Positions 24,790 to 34,272 are shown, numbered from the stretch's first letter. The stretch is DNA of 64,000 nucleotides from Catenuloplanes niger (GCF_031458255.1 NZ_JAVDYC010000001.1:5713001-5777000), one strand, 5' to 3'. A program made the numbers and translations. The notes: generated by a model not told the origin, from the sequence alone.

Positions 24790-26983
24790 CCGAGAGCACG
24801 TTCCCGACCGCGGTGATCAGTTCCTGCTTGCGGAACGGCTTCTGCAGCAGGATCGTGCCCGGGGCGAGCGTGCCCTTCTCGGCGAGCACCGGGGCGGCAT
24901 ACCCGGACATGAACAGCACCGGCAGGCCCTCGCGGGCCTCGCGCAGTTGCTCGGCCAGCTCCGTACCGGACATCTCGGGCATCATGATGTCGGTGATCAG
25001 CAGATCGATGCGCCCGGCGTGCGCGCCGGCCTTCTCCAGCGCCTCGTGCCCGTTCGCGGCCGTGAGCACGTCGTAGCCGGACTTGCCGAGCATCCGCCGG
25101 ACCACCTCGCGCAGGTCCGGCTCGTCGTCGACGACCAGGATGGTGTGCCGGCCGTCCGTCTCCGCGCCGTTGCCGGGCACGGTCTCGTCCGGGTCGCGGC
25201 GCGGTTCGAGGACGTCGTCCGTGGGCAGCAGGATCACCACGGTGGTGCCCCGGCCCGGGTCGGACGAGATGCTGATCTCGCCGCCGGCCGCGGTGACCAT
25301 GCCGTGCGCCACGGCCAGCCCCATGCCGGCGAACGAGACCGGGTCCTTGGTGGTGAAGAACGGCTCGAACGCGCGTTCCAGCACGTCCGCGGGCATGCCG
25401 GTGCCGGTGTCGGTGACCCGGATCTTGACGTGCCGGCTGGGCCGCGCGCCGGGCGCGCTCTTCGTGCACGGCTCGGCCGTGATGCTGAGCCGGCCGCCGT
25501 GCGGCATGGCGTCACGCGCGTTGAGCGCCAGGTTGACCAGCGTCTGCTCCAGCTGACCCGGGTCGACCACCACCGGCGGCAGGTCCTGGTGTGTCTTCGT
25601 GGTGAGCGTGATGTTGTCGCCGAGCGAGTGGCTGAGCAGGGCGTAGACGTCCGCGACGGTACGTGAGATGTCGTGCCGCACCGGCCGGGCCACCTCGCGC
25701 CGGCCGAACGCCAGCAGCTGCCGGGCGTACTCGCTGGCCCGGTCCACGGTCTTGCGGATCTGCGCGATGTCGGTGAGCGCCTCCCGGTAGCTGGCGCCGG
25801 TGACCGGCCCGCTCAGCTCCTCGGCCACGAACCCGGCGTGCGAGTCGATGATCGCCAGCAGGTTGTTGAAGTGGTGCGCGACGCCGCCGGCCAGCTGGCC
25901 CACGCTCTCCAGCCGCAGCGCCGCGTTCAGCTCCTGCTGCAGCCGGGTGTGCTCCGCCTCGGCCGCGATCCGCGCGGTGGTGTCCACGACCGTGGCGGAG
26001 ATCAGCGTCTCGGAGCCCACGTCGATCGGGGAGAGCGAGACCTCGGCCGGGAAGCGGCTGCCGTCCTTCCGGACCCCCTGGAGCGACTCGCCCGCCGTGC
26101 CGGACCGGGGGAGCAGGTGCTCGACCGGCAGGCCCAGCACCTCCTCCGCGGCGTAGCCGAAGAGCCGTTCGGTCTCCGGGTTCACGAAGCGGATCAGCCC
26201 GTCCTCGCCGATCCCGATGATCCCCATCGGCAGCGCGTTCAGCAGCCCGCGGAACATGCTCTGCGCCCGGTTCGTCTCGCCGATGTCCCGGGAGAAGCCG
26301 GCCACGCCGATGATGTGGCCCTGTGCGTCCGCGATCGGCGAGATGGTGGCCGCGACCGTGATCAGCCGGCCGTCCTTGCACCGGCGGACCGCGGAGAACA
26401 TCTCGACGTGGCTGCCGGAGATGGTCCGGCGGAATCGTTCCTCCTCCAGCTGCAGCCCGTCCGCGGGGAACAGCGTGCTGCGCGAGCGACCCAGCATCTC
26501 CGCCGCGGTGTAGCCGTAGAGGCGCTCGGCGGCCGGGTTCCAGATCGTGATCATACCGTCCCGGTCGGCCGCGATGATCGCGTCGTGCGAGGACCGGACC
26601 AGCGCCCCGACCAGGTTTATCGCGCCGGCGAGCTTGTCCTCGGTGCTCAGCCTGCGGATCGCGGCCGTGATGGTGAGCCCGTGCTCCTCCATGCTGCGCC
26701 ACACCGTGACCGTGGCCGGGAAGACCGTGCCGTCCGCGCAGCGGCAGCTCAGCTCGAAATGGGCGGAGTCGCTGCGGACCGTGGCGCCGAGGTCGTGCCG
26801 GGGACCGCTGAGCAGTCCGCCGGGCTCGGGGATGACGTCCTCGACCGGGCGGCCGAAGAGCTCTTCCGGGCGGTAGCCGAGCAAGGTGCGGGTGCCGTCA
26901 CCGGCGTCGGTGATCCGGCCGTCGAGGGAGAGCGATAGCACGGCCTCGTCGCTGCCAGGCTCGGTGGTCCTGCCCATCTGCAC
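24779..26983 (-). CDS. Soluble hybrid sensor histidine kinase (three PAS, HisKA, ATPase, REC)
   Basis: 734 aa from a GTG at 26983 (ATG at codon 3). No TM segment. Three PAS domains are visible: DGRITDAGDGTRTLLGYRPEEL near residue 20, DGMITIWNPAAERLYGYTAAEMLG near 143, and DGLIRFVNPETERLFGYAAEEVLG near 262. The phosphoacceptor box GGVAHHFNNLLAII is near residue 375, the N box is NLALNARDAMPHGG, the G boxes are DTGTGMP and GMGLAVAHG. The C-terminal receiver starts at ILVVDDEPDLREVVRRML, with the phospho-Asp in LLITDIMMPEMSG and Lys in LLQKPFRKQEL. The domain order is that of hybrid kinases with a terminal receiver; no DNA-binding partner is adjacent, so its output is unknown. Confidence 0.94.
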   Translation of the reverse strand: MQMGRTTEPGSDEAVLSLSLDGRITDAGDGTRTLLGYRPEELFGRPVEDVIPEPGGLLSGPRHDLGATVRSDSAHFELSCRCADGTVFPATVTVWRSMEEHGLTITAAIRRLSTEDKLAGAINLVGALVRSSHDAIIAADRDGMITIWNPAAERLYGYTAAEMLGRSRSTLFPADGLQLEEERFRRTISGSHVEMFSAVRRCKDGRLITVAATISPIADAQGHIIGVAGFSRDIGETNRAQSMFRGLLNALPMGIIGIGEDGLIRFVNPETERLFGYAAEEVLGLPVEHLLPRSGTAGESLQGVRKDGSRFPAEVSLSPIDVGSETLISATVVDTTARIAAEAEHTRLQQELNAALRLESVGQLAGGVAHHFNNLLAIIDSHAGFVAEELSGPVTGASYREALTDIAQIRKTVDRASEYARQLLAFGRREVARPVRHDISRTVADVYALLSHSLGDNITLTTKTHQDLPPVVVDPGQLEQTLVNLALNARDAMPHGGRLSITAEPCTKSAPGARPSRHVKIRVTDTGTGMPADVLERAFEPFFTTKDPVSFAGMGLAVAHGMVTAAGGEISISSDPGRGTTVVILLPTDDVLEPRRDPDETVPGNGAETDGRHTILVVDDEPDLREVVRRMLGKSGYDVLTAANGHEALEKAGAHAGRIDLLITDIMMPEMSGTELAEQLREAREGLPVLFMSGYAAPVLAEKGTLAPGTILLQKPFRKQELITAVGNVLSVSV

Positions 26984-27064
26984 CCCGCGCTCGTATCGTC
27001 GCAGTCAGTTACCCCAGGATAGGTACGGAAAGCGAGCCGATACGCGAAAAACGCAGATAAAACG

Positions 27065-27102
27065 CGCGTACGCCCGGCCGCCGGAGCGACAGGGCGTACG
27101 CG
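27065..27102 (-). terminator. Terminator after rpmB
   Basis: A perfect 11-bp stem (CGCGTACGCCC at 27065-27075 with GGGCGTACGCG at 27092-27102), followed on the minus strand by a T-rich run (CGTTTTATCTGCGTTTTT). It begins 16 nt beyond the rpmB stop codon. Confidence 0.8.
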
Positions 27103-27117
27103 AAGCGAACCGGGACG

Positions 27118-27309
27118 TTATGCCCGAGTGACCTTGCCGGCCTTGATGCACGAGGTGCAGGCCTGGACCTTGCGGGTGTTGCCGCCACCGGCGGGGGTGC
27201 GCACCGTCTGGATGTTCGGGTTCCAGCGGCGGTTGGTCCGCCGGTGCGAGTGGGACACGTTGTGGCCGAAGCCCGGCCCCTTGCCACAGACGTCGCAGAC
27301 GCTAGCCAC
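27118..27309 (-). CDS. rpmB: 50S ribosomal protein L28 (zinc-ribbon form)
   Basis: 63 aa from a GTG at 27309, with AGGAG 8 nt upstream; the frame is open to 27396 without conservation. [28 protein letters not shown] is the L28 signature and is followed by a basic middle. It contains two CxxC pairs (CDVC and CTSC), the zinc-binding form that in actinobacteria is often the zinc-replete paralogue. It diverges from the DAK2 gene and has its own terminator. Confidence 0.97.
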   Translation of the reverse strand: MASVCDVCGKGPGFGHNVSHSHRRTNRRWNPNIQTVRTPAGGGNTRKVQACTSCIKAGKVTRA

Positions 27310-27510
27310 GGAAGTCTCCTGCTGTCGATCGATTCGATGCTCTGCCGCTGGCAACGGAACGCCACCGGCAAGTCCCGCGGCGCGGGCCGCAGACATGAGG
27401 TCACCCGCGCACTAGGCCTAGGCAACCCGACCAGGCTACCCGACGCGCCCCCCGACCAGCGAATCGGGTCTCGGGGACCTTCCTGCCGCGAAAGTGTCGG
27501 TGACCGACTA

Positions 27511-27522
27511 TAGGCTTTTTCC
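27511..27522 (+). promoter_or_regulatory. Leaderless promoter of the DAK2 gene
   Basis: TAGGCT at 27511-27516 is followed by six bases and the GTG at 27523. There is no Shine-Dalgarno sequence, so a leaderless transcript is likely. It lies in the divergent rpmB-DAK2 intergenic region. Confidence 0.55.
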
Positions 27523-29133
27523 GTGCTGGACACCCTGGACGCGACGGTCGTGCGCCGCTGGAGCGGCGCCGGGCTGATCGCGCTCCGGGCGCACCAGCGC
27601 GAGATCGACGAGCTGAACGTCTACCCGGTGCCGGACGGTGACACCGGCACCAACCTGGTGCTCACGCTCACCTCCGCGCAGCGCGCGCTCGCGCTCGACC
27701 TGGACAACTCGGCCGAGACCGGCCGCACCGCGCACGGTCACGCGCTGCACCTGATGGCCCGCGGCGCGCTGCTCGGCGCGCGGGGCAACTCCGGCGTGAT
27801 CATCTCGCAGGTGCTGCGCGGCCTGGCCGACTCGCTGGCCGACGAGCCCGAGGTGCGCGGCCGGCAGCTCGCCACGGCGCTGCGCGCGGCGACCGCGGCG
27901 GCCTACTCCGCGGTCGCCGAGCCGGTCGAGGGCACCGTGCTGTCCGTGCTGTCCGCGGCCGCGGACGGCGCGTCCCGCGCCGGGACCGACGACGTGGCCG
28001 CGGTGGCCCGCGCCGCGTCCGAGGCCGCGGTCGTCGCGCTGGCCCGCACGCCGGAGCAGCTGCCGGTGCTGGCCCGGGCCGGCGTGGTCGACGCCGGCGG
28101 CCGCGGCCTGTGCCTGCTGCTGGACGCGCTGGCCGAGTCGTTCCACGGCGACCCGGCCCCGGTCGAGGAGCCGCCGGTCCCGCCGTCGCCGCACCCGCGC
28201 CCGCCGGCCACCCCGCGGGAGACCGGCTCCCCCGACTTCGCCTACGAGGTGCAGTACCTGCTGGATGCGGCGGACGATGCGATCGACCGGCTCCGGCGCA
28301 CGCTCCGCGGGCTCGGCGACTCGCTGGTCGTGGTCGGCTCCGGCGGCCGGCCACCGGTCTGGCACGTGCACGTCCACGTCAACGACGTGGGCGCGGCCAT
28401 CGAGGCCGGGGTGGTCGCCGGCCGGCCGCACCAGATCACCGTCACCCGCTTCGCCGACCACGTGGCCACGCCGCCCGCGCCGCCGTCCCGCGCCCGCGCG
28501 GCCGTGGTGATGGCCGACGGCCCGGGTCTCGCCGAGCTCTACGCCGGCGAGGGCGCGATCGTGGTCGGCGGCAACCCGTCGCCGCGCGAGCTGCTCGCGG
28601 CGATCTCCGGCAGCGACGCCGAGGAGATCGTGCTGCTGCCGAACGACGGCGACACCCGCGCGGTCGCGGTCGCCGCGGCCCGCGAGGTGAGCGGCCCCCG
28701 GGTCACCGTGGTGCCGACCCGCTCACCGGTGCAGGCGCTGGCCGCGCTCGCGGTCCGGGACGACGCCCGCAGCTTCGAGGACGACGTGATCGCGATGGCC
28801 GAGGCGGCCGGCGCCTGCCGCTGGGCCGAGGTGACCCGGGCCAGCCGCGAGGCGCTGACCATGGCCGGGCGCTGCCGGGCCGGCGACGCGCTCGGCCTGA
28901 TCGAGGGCGAGGTCACGCTGATCGGGCCGGACCTCACCGCGGTCGGCACCGAGCTGCTCGACCGGCTGCTCGGCGGCGGCGGCGAGCTGGTCACGCTGCT
29001 CTTCGGCGCGGACGCGCCACCCGGGCTGGAGCCGACGCTGCGCGCCCACCTGGCGGCCCGCTGGCCGTACGTGGAGGCGCGCGGTTACGACGGCGGCCAG
29101 CCCGTCTACCCCCTGCTGATCGGCGTGGAGTGA
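27523..29133 (+). CDS. DAK2 domain fatty-acid kinase-like protein (FakA/YloV family)
   Basis: 536 aa from a GTG at 27523. The N-terminal DAK2 (DhaL-like) domain carries the nucleotide/Mg motif NVYPVPDGDTGTNLVLTL at residues 29-46 and ARGALLGARGNSGVIISQ near 80. A Pro-rich linker near residue 220 leads to a DegV-like C-terminal part (YEVQYLLDA, VHVHVNDVGAAIEAG, and later VLLPNDGDTR). FakA proteins phosphorylate fatty acids held by a separate FakB; no fakB is present here. The rpmB-DAK2-recG order is conserved in many Gram-positive bacteria. Confidence 0.92.
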   Translation: MLDTLDATVVRRWSGAGLIALRAHQREIDELNVYPVPDGDTGTNLVLTLTSAQRALALDLDNSAETGRTAHGHALHLMARGALLGARGNSGVIISQVLRGLADSLADEPEVRGRQLATALRAATAAAYSAVAEPVEGTVLSVLSAAADGASRAGTDDVAAVARAASEAAVVALARTPEQLPVLARAGVVDAGGRGLCLLLDALAESFHGDPAPVEEPPVPPSPHPRPPATPRETGSPDFAYEVQYLLDAADDAIDRLRRTLRGLGDSLVVVGSGGRPPVWHVHVHVNDVGAAIEAGVVAGRPHQITVTRFADHVATPPAPPSRARAAVVMADGPGLAELYAGEGAIVVGGNPSPRELLAAISGSDAEEIVLLPNDGDTRAVAVAAAREVSGPRVTVVPTRSPVQALAALAVRDDARSFEDDVIAMAEAAGACRWAEVTRASREALTMAGRCRAGDALGLIEGEVTLIGPDLTAVGTELLDRLLGGGGELVTLLFGADAPPGLEPTLRAHLAARWPYVEARGYDGGQPVYPLLIGVE

Positions 29134-29137
29134 ACGC

Positions 29138-31327
29138 ATGACGGAGACGGCCGTCACGGTCGACACCCCCCTGGAGAAGGTCCTCGGCGCGAAGTCGGCG
29201 AAGCCGCTCGCGGAGAAGCTCGGCCTGCACACCGCGGGCGACCTGCTCTACCACTTCCCGCGCCGGCACGACCAGCGCGGCGAGCACACCGACATCCGCG
29301 GGCTGGAGGTCGGCGAGGACGTCACGATCATGGCCCAGGTCAAGCGGGTCGAGTCCCGGCAGATGCGGCAGCGCCGGGGCTCGCTGCTGGAGGTGCTGGT
29401 CGGCGACGACACCGGCAACACGATCTCGCTGACGTTCTTCAGTCAGCCGTGGCGGCAGCGCGAGCTGAAGCCGGGCGTGTGGGGCATGTTCGCCGGCAAG
29501 GTCACCGACTTCCGGGGCAAGCGGCAGCTCAACAGCCCGGAGTACCTGCTGCTCGACTCCGACGACGACGGGACCGGTGACATCGAGGAGTTCGCCGGCG
29601 CGTTCATCTCGGTCTACCCGGCCGCCGCCGCGGTGCCGACCTGGACCGTCGCCAAGGCCGTGCGGACCGTGCTCGACGTGATCACCATGCCGGAGGACCC
29701 GCTGCCCGCCCGGCTGCGCGGCGAGCACGGCCTGATGAGCCTGGACCGCGCGTTGCGGGAGATCCACAAGCCCACCGACGAGTCCGACCTCTACCGCGCC
29801 AAGCACCGCCTCAAGTGGGACGAGGCGTTCGCGGTGCAGCTCACGCTGGTCCAGCGCAAGGTGCGGGCCGCGTCCTGGCCGGCCCGGCCGCGCCCGCGCC
29901 GCGAGGGCGGCCTGCTGGAGCGCTTCGACGCGGCGATGCCGTTCGAGCTGACCGAGGGCCAGGCCAAGGTCGGCGAGGAGATCGCGTCCGACCTGGGCAC
30001 GCCGCACCCGATGCACCGGCTGTTGCAGGGCGAGGTCGGCTCCGGCAAGACGCTGGTCGCGGTGCGCGCGATGCTCCAGGTGGTGGACGCGGGCGGCCAG
30101 GCCGTGCTGCTCGCGCCGACCGAGGTGCTGGCCGCGCAGCACTACCGCGGCATCGCGGAGCTGCTCGGCCCGCTCGGCCGGGCCGGCGAGCTGGACTCCG
30201 ACCCGGACGCGACGCGCCTGACGCTGGTCACCGGCTCGCTCGGCGCGAAGGCGAAACGCGCCGCGCTGGCCGAGGTCGCGTCCGGGCAGGCCGGCATCGT
30301 GGTCGGCACGCACGCGCTGCTCTACGAGGGCGTCGACTTCAAGGACCTGGGCCTGGTCGTGGTGGACGAGCAGCACCGCTTCGGCGTCGAGCAGCGGGAC
30401 GCGCTGCGCGCCAAGGCCGCGCAGCCGCCGCACGTGCTGGTGATGACCGCCACCCCGATCCCGCGCACGGTCGCGATGACCGTCTTCGGCGACCTGGAGG
30501 TCTCGGTCCTGGCCCAGCTGCCGCGCGGCCGCTCGCCGATCGCGTCGCACGTGGTGCCGACCGCGGAGAAGCCCGCGTTCTTCGAGCGCGCCTGGCGGCG
30601 CATGCGCGAGGAGGTGCAGAAGGGCCACCAGGGGTACGTGGTGTGTCCGCGGATCGGCTCGGAGGACGGCGACGACGAGGTCGAACCACCCGCCGACGGC
30701 TCGGACGCGAAGCGCCCCCCGATCGCGGTGCTGGAGGTCGCGCCGATCCTGGCCGAGGACTTCCTGAAGGGCGTGCGGATCGGCATCCTGCACGGCAAGC
30801 TCCCGGCCGACGAGAAGGACGCGGTGATGCGCGCCTACGCCGCCGGCGACATCGACGTGCTGATCGCCACCACCGTGATCGAGGTGGGTGTGAACGTGCC
30901 GAACGCGACCGTCATGATCGTGCTGGACGCGGACCGGTTCGGCGTCTCCCAGCTGCACCAGCTGCGCGGGCGGGTCGGCCGGGGCAGCGCGGCCGGGCTC
31001 TGCCTGCTGGTCACGGACGCGCTGGAGGGCACGCCCGCGCGGCAGCGGCTGGACGCGGTCGCCTCCACCACCGACGGGTTCCGCCTGGCCGAGCTCGACC
31101 TGGAGCAGCGCCGCGAGGGCGACGTGCTGGGCGCCGCGCAGTCCGGCCGCCGTTCGCACCTGCGGCTGCTGTCCCTGCTGCGGGACCAGACAATGATCGC
31201 GGAGGCGCGGGCGGAGGCGCTGGCGCTGGTCCGGGACGACCCGGAGCTGGACCGGCACCCGGCTCTGGCCGCGTCCGTCGCCGCGCTCGTCGACGACGAG
31301 CGCGCCGAATACCTGGAGAAGGGCTGA
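29138..31327 (+). CDS. recG: ATP-dependent DNA helicase RecG
   Basis: 729 aa from an ATG at 29138, 4 nt after the DAK2 gene. RecG remodels stalled forks and Holliday junctions. The N-terminal wedge OB fold includes GDLLYHFPRRHDQR and VTIMAQVKRVESRQM. Helicase motifs: Walker A QGEVGSGKTLVAVRA near residue 300, motif Ia LLAPTEVLAAQHY, DEQHRFGVEQR as motif II (DEQH), VMTATPIPRTVAMT as motif III, and the RecG C-terminal motifs ATTVIEVGVNVPNATVMI and QLHQLRGRVGRG. Length is typical. Confidence 0.97.
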   Translation: MTETAVTVDTPLEKVLGAKSAKPLAEKLGLHTAGDLLYHFPRRHDQRGEHTDIRGLEVGEDVTIMAQVKRVESRQMRQRRGSLLEVLVGDDTGNTISLTFFSQPWRQRELKPGVWGMFAGKVTDFRGKRQLNSPEYLLLDSDDDGTGDIEEFAGAFISVYPAAAAVPTWTVAKAVRTVLDVITMPEDPLPARLRGEHGLMSLDRALREIHKPTDESDLYRAKHRLKWDEAFAVQLTLVQRKVRAASWPARPRPRREGGLLERFDAAMPFELTEGQAKVGEEIASDLGTPHPMHRLLQGEVGSGKTLVAVRAMLQVVDAGGQAVLLAPTEVLAAQHYRGIAELLGPLGRAGELDSDPDATRLTLVTGSLGAKAKRAALAEVASGQAGIVVGTHALLYEGVDFKDLGLVVVDEQHRFGVEQRDALRAKAAQPPHVLVMTATPIPRTVAMTVFGDLEVSVLAQLPRGRSPIASHVVPTAEKPAFFERAWRRMREEVQKGHQGYVVCPRIGSEDGDDEVEPPADGSDAKRPPIAVLEVAPILAEDFLKGVRIGILHGKLPADEKDAVMRAYAAGDIDVLIATTVIEVGVNVPNATVMIVLDADRFGVSQLHQLRGRVGRGSAAGLCLLVTDALEGTPARQRLDAVASTTDGFRLAELDLEQRREGDVLGAAQSGRRSHLRLLSLLRDQTMIAEARAEALALVRDDPELDRHPALAASVAALVDDERAEYLEKG

Positions 31328-31330
31328 CCC

Positions 31331-31669
31331 ATGATCCTGCACTTCTGCACCGCGGAGGCCTGGGCGGCCGCGCAGCGCGCGGGGGAGTACACGGCGGACA
31401 CGCTGGCCACCGAGGGCTTCATCCACTGTTCGACGGCCGCGCAGGTGCACCTCCCGGCCACCGCGTTGGCCCGCGGCCGCACCGACCTGGTGCTGCTGGA
31501 GATCGACGAGTCCCGCCTGCCGGAGCCGCCGCGCTGGGAGCTCGGCGAGGGTACGGACATGGAGTTCCCGCACGTCTACGGCCCGATCCCGGTGCACGCG
31601 GTGATCGCGGTGCATCCGTACCCGCCGGAGCCGGACGGCTCCTTCGCACCCCCGAAGGGACTCGTGTGA
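31331..31669 (+). CDS. DUF952 domain-containing protein
   Basis: 112 aa, ATG start 3 nt after recG. The DUF952 fold is seen in ILHFCTAEAWAAAQRAGEY, GFIHCSTAAQVHLPA and FPHVYGPIPVHAVIAVHPYPPEPDGSF. These small proteins resemble glutathione S-transferase-like or ADP-ribosyl-related folds in some databases, but no activity is established. The gene sits between recG and rsmD and overlaps the rsmD start by 4 nt, so it is part of the recG-coaD operon. Confidence 0.9.
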   Translation: MILHFCTAEAWAAAQRAGEYTADTLATEGFIHCSTAAQVHLPATALARGRTDLVLLEIDESRLPEPPRWELGEGTDMEFPHVYGPIPVHAVIAVHPYPPEPDGSFAPPKGLV

Positions 31670-32229
31670 CCAGGATCGTCGCCGGCGCGCTGGGCGGGCG
31701 GCGGCTCACCGTGCCCGTCGGCTCGCACACCCGGCCCACCTCCGACCGGGTGCGCGAGGCGCTGTTCAACACGCTGGAGACGCTGATCGACCTGGACGGC
31801 GCCCGGGTCGCGGACCTCTACGCCGGCTCCGGCGCGGTCGGGCTGGAGGCGCTGTCCCGGGGCGCCGCGCACGCGCTGCTGATCGAGCACGACGCCAAGG
31901 CCGGGCGGATCATCCGGGGCAACATCGCGGCGCTCGACGCGCGTGACCGGGCCGTGCTGCAGCCGGCGAAGGTCGGGACCGCGCTGCTCGCCGGGCCGGC
32001 CGGAGAGCCCTACGACCTGGTGTTCGCGGACCCGCCGTACCCGATGCCGGATCTCGAGGTGCTGGAGATGCTGGCCGCGCTGGTGGAGCACGGCTGGCTC
32101 GCGGAGGACGCAGTGGTGGTCGTCGAGCGTTCCAGCCGCGGTGCCGGTCTTGCCTGGGTGGAGGGCATCACTGCGGTCCGCAGCCGGAAGTACGGCGAGA
32201 CCACTCTTTGGTACGGTCGCCGATCATGA
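31666..32229 (+). CDS. rsmD: 16S rRNA (guanine(966)-N(2))-methyltransferase
   Basis: 187 aa from a GTG at 31666 that overlaps the DUF952 stop. Motifs of the RsmD family: TRIVAGALGGRRLTVPVG at the start, RPTSDRVREALFNTLETL, the SAM-binding VADLYAGSGAVGLEALSRG and the catalytic DPPY in DLVFADPPYPMPDLE. It methylates G966 of 16S rRNA. The gene overlaps coaD by 4 nt (ATGA), the usual rsmD-coaD pairing. Confidence 0.96.
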   Translation: MTRIVAGALGGRRLTVPVGSHTRPTSDRVREALFNTLETLIDLDGARVADLYAGSGAVGLEALSRGAAHALLIEHDAKAGRIIRGNIAALDARDRAVLQPAKVGTALLAGPAGEPYDLVFADPPYPMPDLEVLEMLAALVEHGWLAEDAVVVVERSSRGAGLAWVEGITAVRSRKYGETTLWYGRRS

Positions 32230-32705
32230 CGAGCGCTGTGTGCCCCGGATCCTTCGATCCCGTGACCAACGGCCATCTGGACATCATCGGCCGCGCCAGC
32301 CGGCTCTTCGACGAGGTGATCGTCGGAGTGCTGATCAACCAGTCCAAGCTCGGCCTCTTCACCATCGAGGAGCGCATCGAGCTGCTCACCGAGGTGACCT
32401 CCTCGTACGGCAACGTGCGGGTGGCCTCGTTCCAGGGCCTGCTGGTCGACTTCTGCCGGGCGCAGCAGGCGGGCGTGGTGGTCAAGGGCCTGCGCGCGGT
32501 CAGCGACTTCGACTACGAGCTGCAGATGGCCCAGATGAACATCGGGCTGGCCGGCGTGGAGACGCTGTTCATGCCGACGAACCCGCTGTACTCGTTCCTC
32601 TCCTCCAGTCTGGTCAAGGAGGTGGCGAAGTGGGGCGGCGACGTCTCCGCGCACGTCCCGGACGTGGTGGACCGCCGGCTGCGGGCTCGCCTGCGCCAGG
32701 CGTGA
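32226..32705 (+). CDS. coaD: Pantetheine-phosphate adenylyltransferase
   Basis: 159 aa from an ATG at 32226 overlapping the rsmD stop. CoaD transfers AMP to 4'-phosphopantetheine in coenzyme A synthesis. The nucleotidyltransferase motif TNGH lies in CPGSFDPVTNGHLDIIGRA, and the pantetheine-binding parts VKGLRAVSDFDYELQMAQMN and SSSLVKEVAKWGGD are intact. Standard length. Confidence 0.97.
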   Translation: MTSAVCPGSFDPVTNGHLDIIGRASRLFDEVIVGVLINQSKLGLFTIEERIELLTEVTSSYGNVRVASFQGLLVDFCRAQQAGVVVKGLRAVSDFDYELQMAQMNIGLAGVETLFMPTNPLYSFLSSSLVKEVAKWGGDVSAHVPDVVDRRLRARLRQA

Positions 32706-32896
32706 CTTCTCGCAAAACGCCCGGCCCGGCGATCCCGCGCGACCGGTGACGCTGGGCAGCCCCGGTGGTCGGTAACGAGATGGCGACGGATCCGACGCGC
32801 CGATGACGTGGGTTTCGCCGCAACGGGCGCCGGGGCCGCATGATGGTGAAGCAGAACGGCGGAGTGGCCGCAGTCAGTGACAGGAGTGAGGCGCCG

Positions 32897-33415
32897 GTGG
32901 ACCCGTCCGACCGTATGGACCCGCTCGACCGCATCGACGAGATCATCAACATCGTGGAGCAGGCGCGCTCCGTGCCGATGTCCCGGACGAATTGCATGGT
33001 CGAGCGCGGCGAGATGATCGGCATGCTGGAGGACCTGCGCGCCGAGCTCCCCACGGATCTGCGCAAGGCCGCGGCTCTGCTGGAGGAGCGCGACCGGATA
33101 ATCGACAAGGGCCGCAGCGAGGCCGAGCGGATCATCTCGGAGGGCGAGGCGGAGCACGCCCGGCTGGTCTCGGTGAACGAGATCACGGTCTCCGCGGAGC
33201 ACGAGGGCGCCCGGATCGTCGCGGAGGCGCGCGCCGAGGCACAGCGGCTGCGGGAGGAGGTCGACGACTACGTCGACACCGCGCTGGCCAACTTCGAGCA
33301 GTTCCTGACGCGCGCACTGGCGTCGATCGAGCGCGGCCGGGACAAGATGCACGCGCTGCGCGAGATCGGCTCGTTCGCCGGTGCCGACGAGGGCGAGCGC
33401 CCACTCCCGTTCTAG
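32897..33415 (+). CDS. sepIVA: SepIVA-like coiled-coil septation protein (DivIVA/ATP synthase b-like)
   Basis: 172 aa from a GTG at 32897, which has AGGAGTGAGG upstream; an ATG at 32840 would add 19 residues. N-terminus MDPLDRIDEIINIVEQARSVPMSRTNCMVERGEMIGMLEDLRAELP is followed by a long Glu/Arg/Ala coiled coil (LLEERDRIIDKGRSEAERIISEGEAEHARLV) and a short acidic tail. Often labelled ATP synthase subunit B in actinobacteria, but it has no TM helix. The same position between coaD and DUF177-rnc is held by Rv2927c, the SepIVA septation factor. Function is assigned by synteny and architecture. Confidence 0.82.
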   Translation: MDPSDRMDPLDRIDEIINIVEQARSVPMSRTNCMVERGEMIGMLEDLRAELPTDLRKAAALLEERDRIIDKGRSEAERIISEGEAEHARLVSVNEITVSAEHEGARIVAEARAEAQRLREEVDDYVDTALANFEQFLTRALASIERGRDKMHALREIGSFAGADEGERPLPF

Positions 33416-33490
33416 CCTGGGGCGATTCGACGCTGCCGCCGACGGTCGGGTAACCTTTTTCGTCGGCCGTCCGCACGGCCGGAGACTGCT

Positions 33491-34084
33491 GTGCCTTCCA
33501 CCGCGCTACAGAGAATCGCTATGCCTAAGAACCCTGAGAATCACCTCGACCCCCGGTCGCCGCTCGTGCTCGACACCGTCGAGCTGCCGCGCCGTCCTGG
33601 TGCCATGCGTGAGATCAGCCGGGTCGTCGAGGCGCCGGCGGATCTCGGCGTGGAGATGATCGGCGTGGCGAAGGGTGCCGAGATCAGCCTGGACCTGCGG
33701 CTGGAGTCGGTGTCCGAGGGCGTGCTCGTGTCGGGGTCCGTGTCCGGGCCGATCACCGGCGAGTGCGGCCGATGCCTGCGCACGATCGACGACTCGTTGA
33801 CCGTCACGATCCAAGAGCTGTATGCGTACGAGAACAGCGCCACGGACGAGACGACCGACGAAGATGAAGTTGGCCGGATGCAGGGCGATCTGATCGACCT
33901 GGAGCCGGCCGTGCGGGACGCGGTGGTGCTGGCCCTGCCGACCAACCCGCTGTGCCGCGACGACTGCCCAGGGTTGTGCTCCGAGTGCGGGGTGCACTGG
34001 GACGATCTGCCCGACGATCACAATCACGATCAGGTCGACCCACGCTGGGCCGCCTTGCACAACCTGACCAACACCGAGGAGTAA
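33491..34084 (+). CDS. DUF177 (YceD) family 23S rRNA accumulation protein
   Basis: 197 aa from a GTG at 33491, supported by GGAG exactly 6 nt upstream; an ATG at 33521 gives a shorter form. The DUF177 core is visible: LVLDTVELPRRPGAMREI, SGSVSGPITGECGRCLRTIDD with CxxC, and the C-terminal NPLCRDDCPGLCSECGVHWDDLP with four more Cys. It immediately precedes rpmF with a 5-nt gap, as in nearly all bacteria, and is linked to ribosome biogenesis. A -10-like TAACCT lies at 33451. Confidence 0.92.
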   Translation: MPSTALQRIAMPKNPENHLDPRSPLVLDTVELPRRPGAMREISRVVEAPADLGVEMIGVAKGAEISLDLRLESVSEGVLVSGSVSGPITGECGRCLRTIDDSLTVTIQELYAYENSATDETTDEDEVGRMQGDLIDLEPAVRDAVVLALPTNPLCRDDCPGLCSECGVHWDDLPDDHNHDQVDPRWAALHNLTNTEE

Positions 34085-34089
34085 TTACC

Positions 34090-34263
34090 GTGGCCGTCCC
34101 GAAGCGCAAGATGTCGCGCAGCAACACCCGGTCGCGCCGGGCGCAGTGGAAGACCTCGGCGGTCGCGACCGTTGCCTGCCCGCAGTGCCGCTCGCCGAAG
34201 CTGCCCCACACGGCGTGCAACACCTGCGGCACGTACAACGGTCGTCAGGTCCTCGAGGTCTGA
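34090..34263 (+). CDS. rpmF: 50S ribosomal protein L32
   Basis: 57 aa from a GTG at 34090, the standard L32 length. AVPKRKMSRSNTRSRRAQWK is the universal L32 start; the zinc ribbon CPQC...CNTC is intact (ACPQCRSPKLPHTACNTCGTY). It follows DUF177 and precedes plsX in one operon. Confidence 0.97.
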   Translation: MAVPKRKMSRSNTRSRRAQWKTSAVATVACPQCRSPKLPHTACNTCGTYNGRQVLEV

Positions 34264-34272
34264 CGCCGCGCG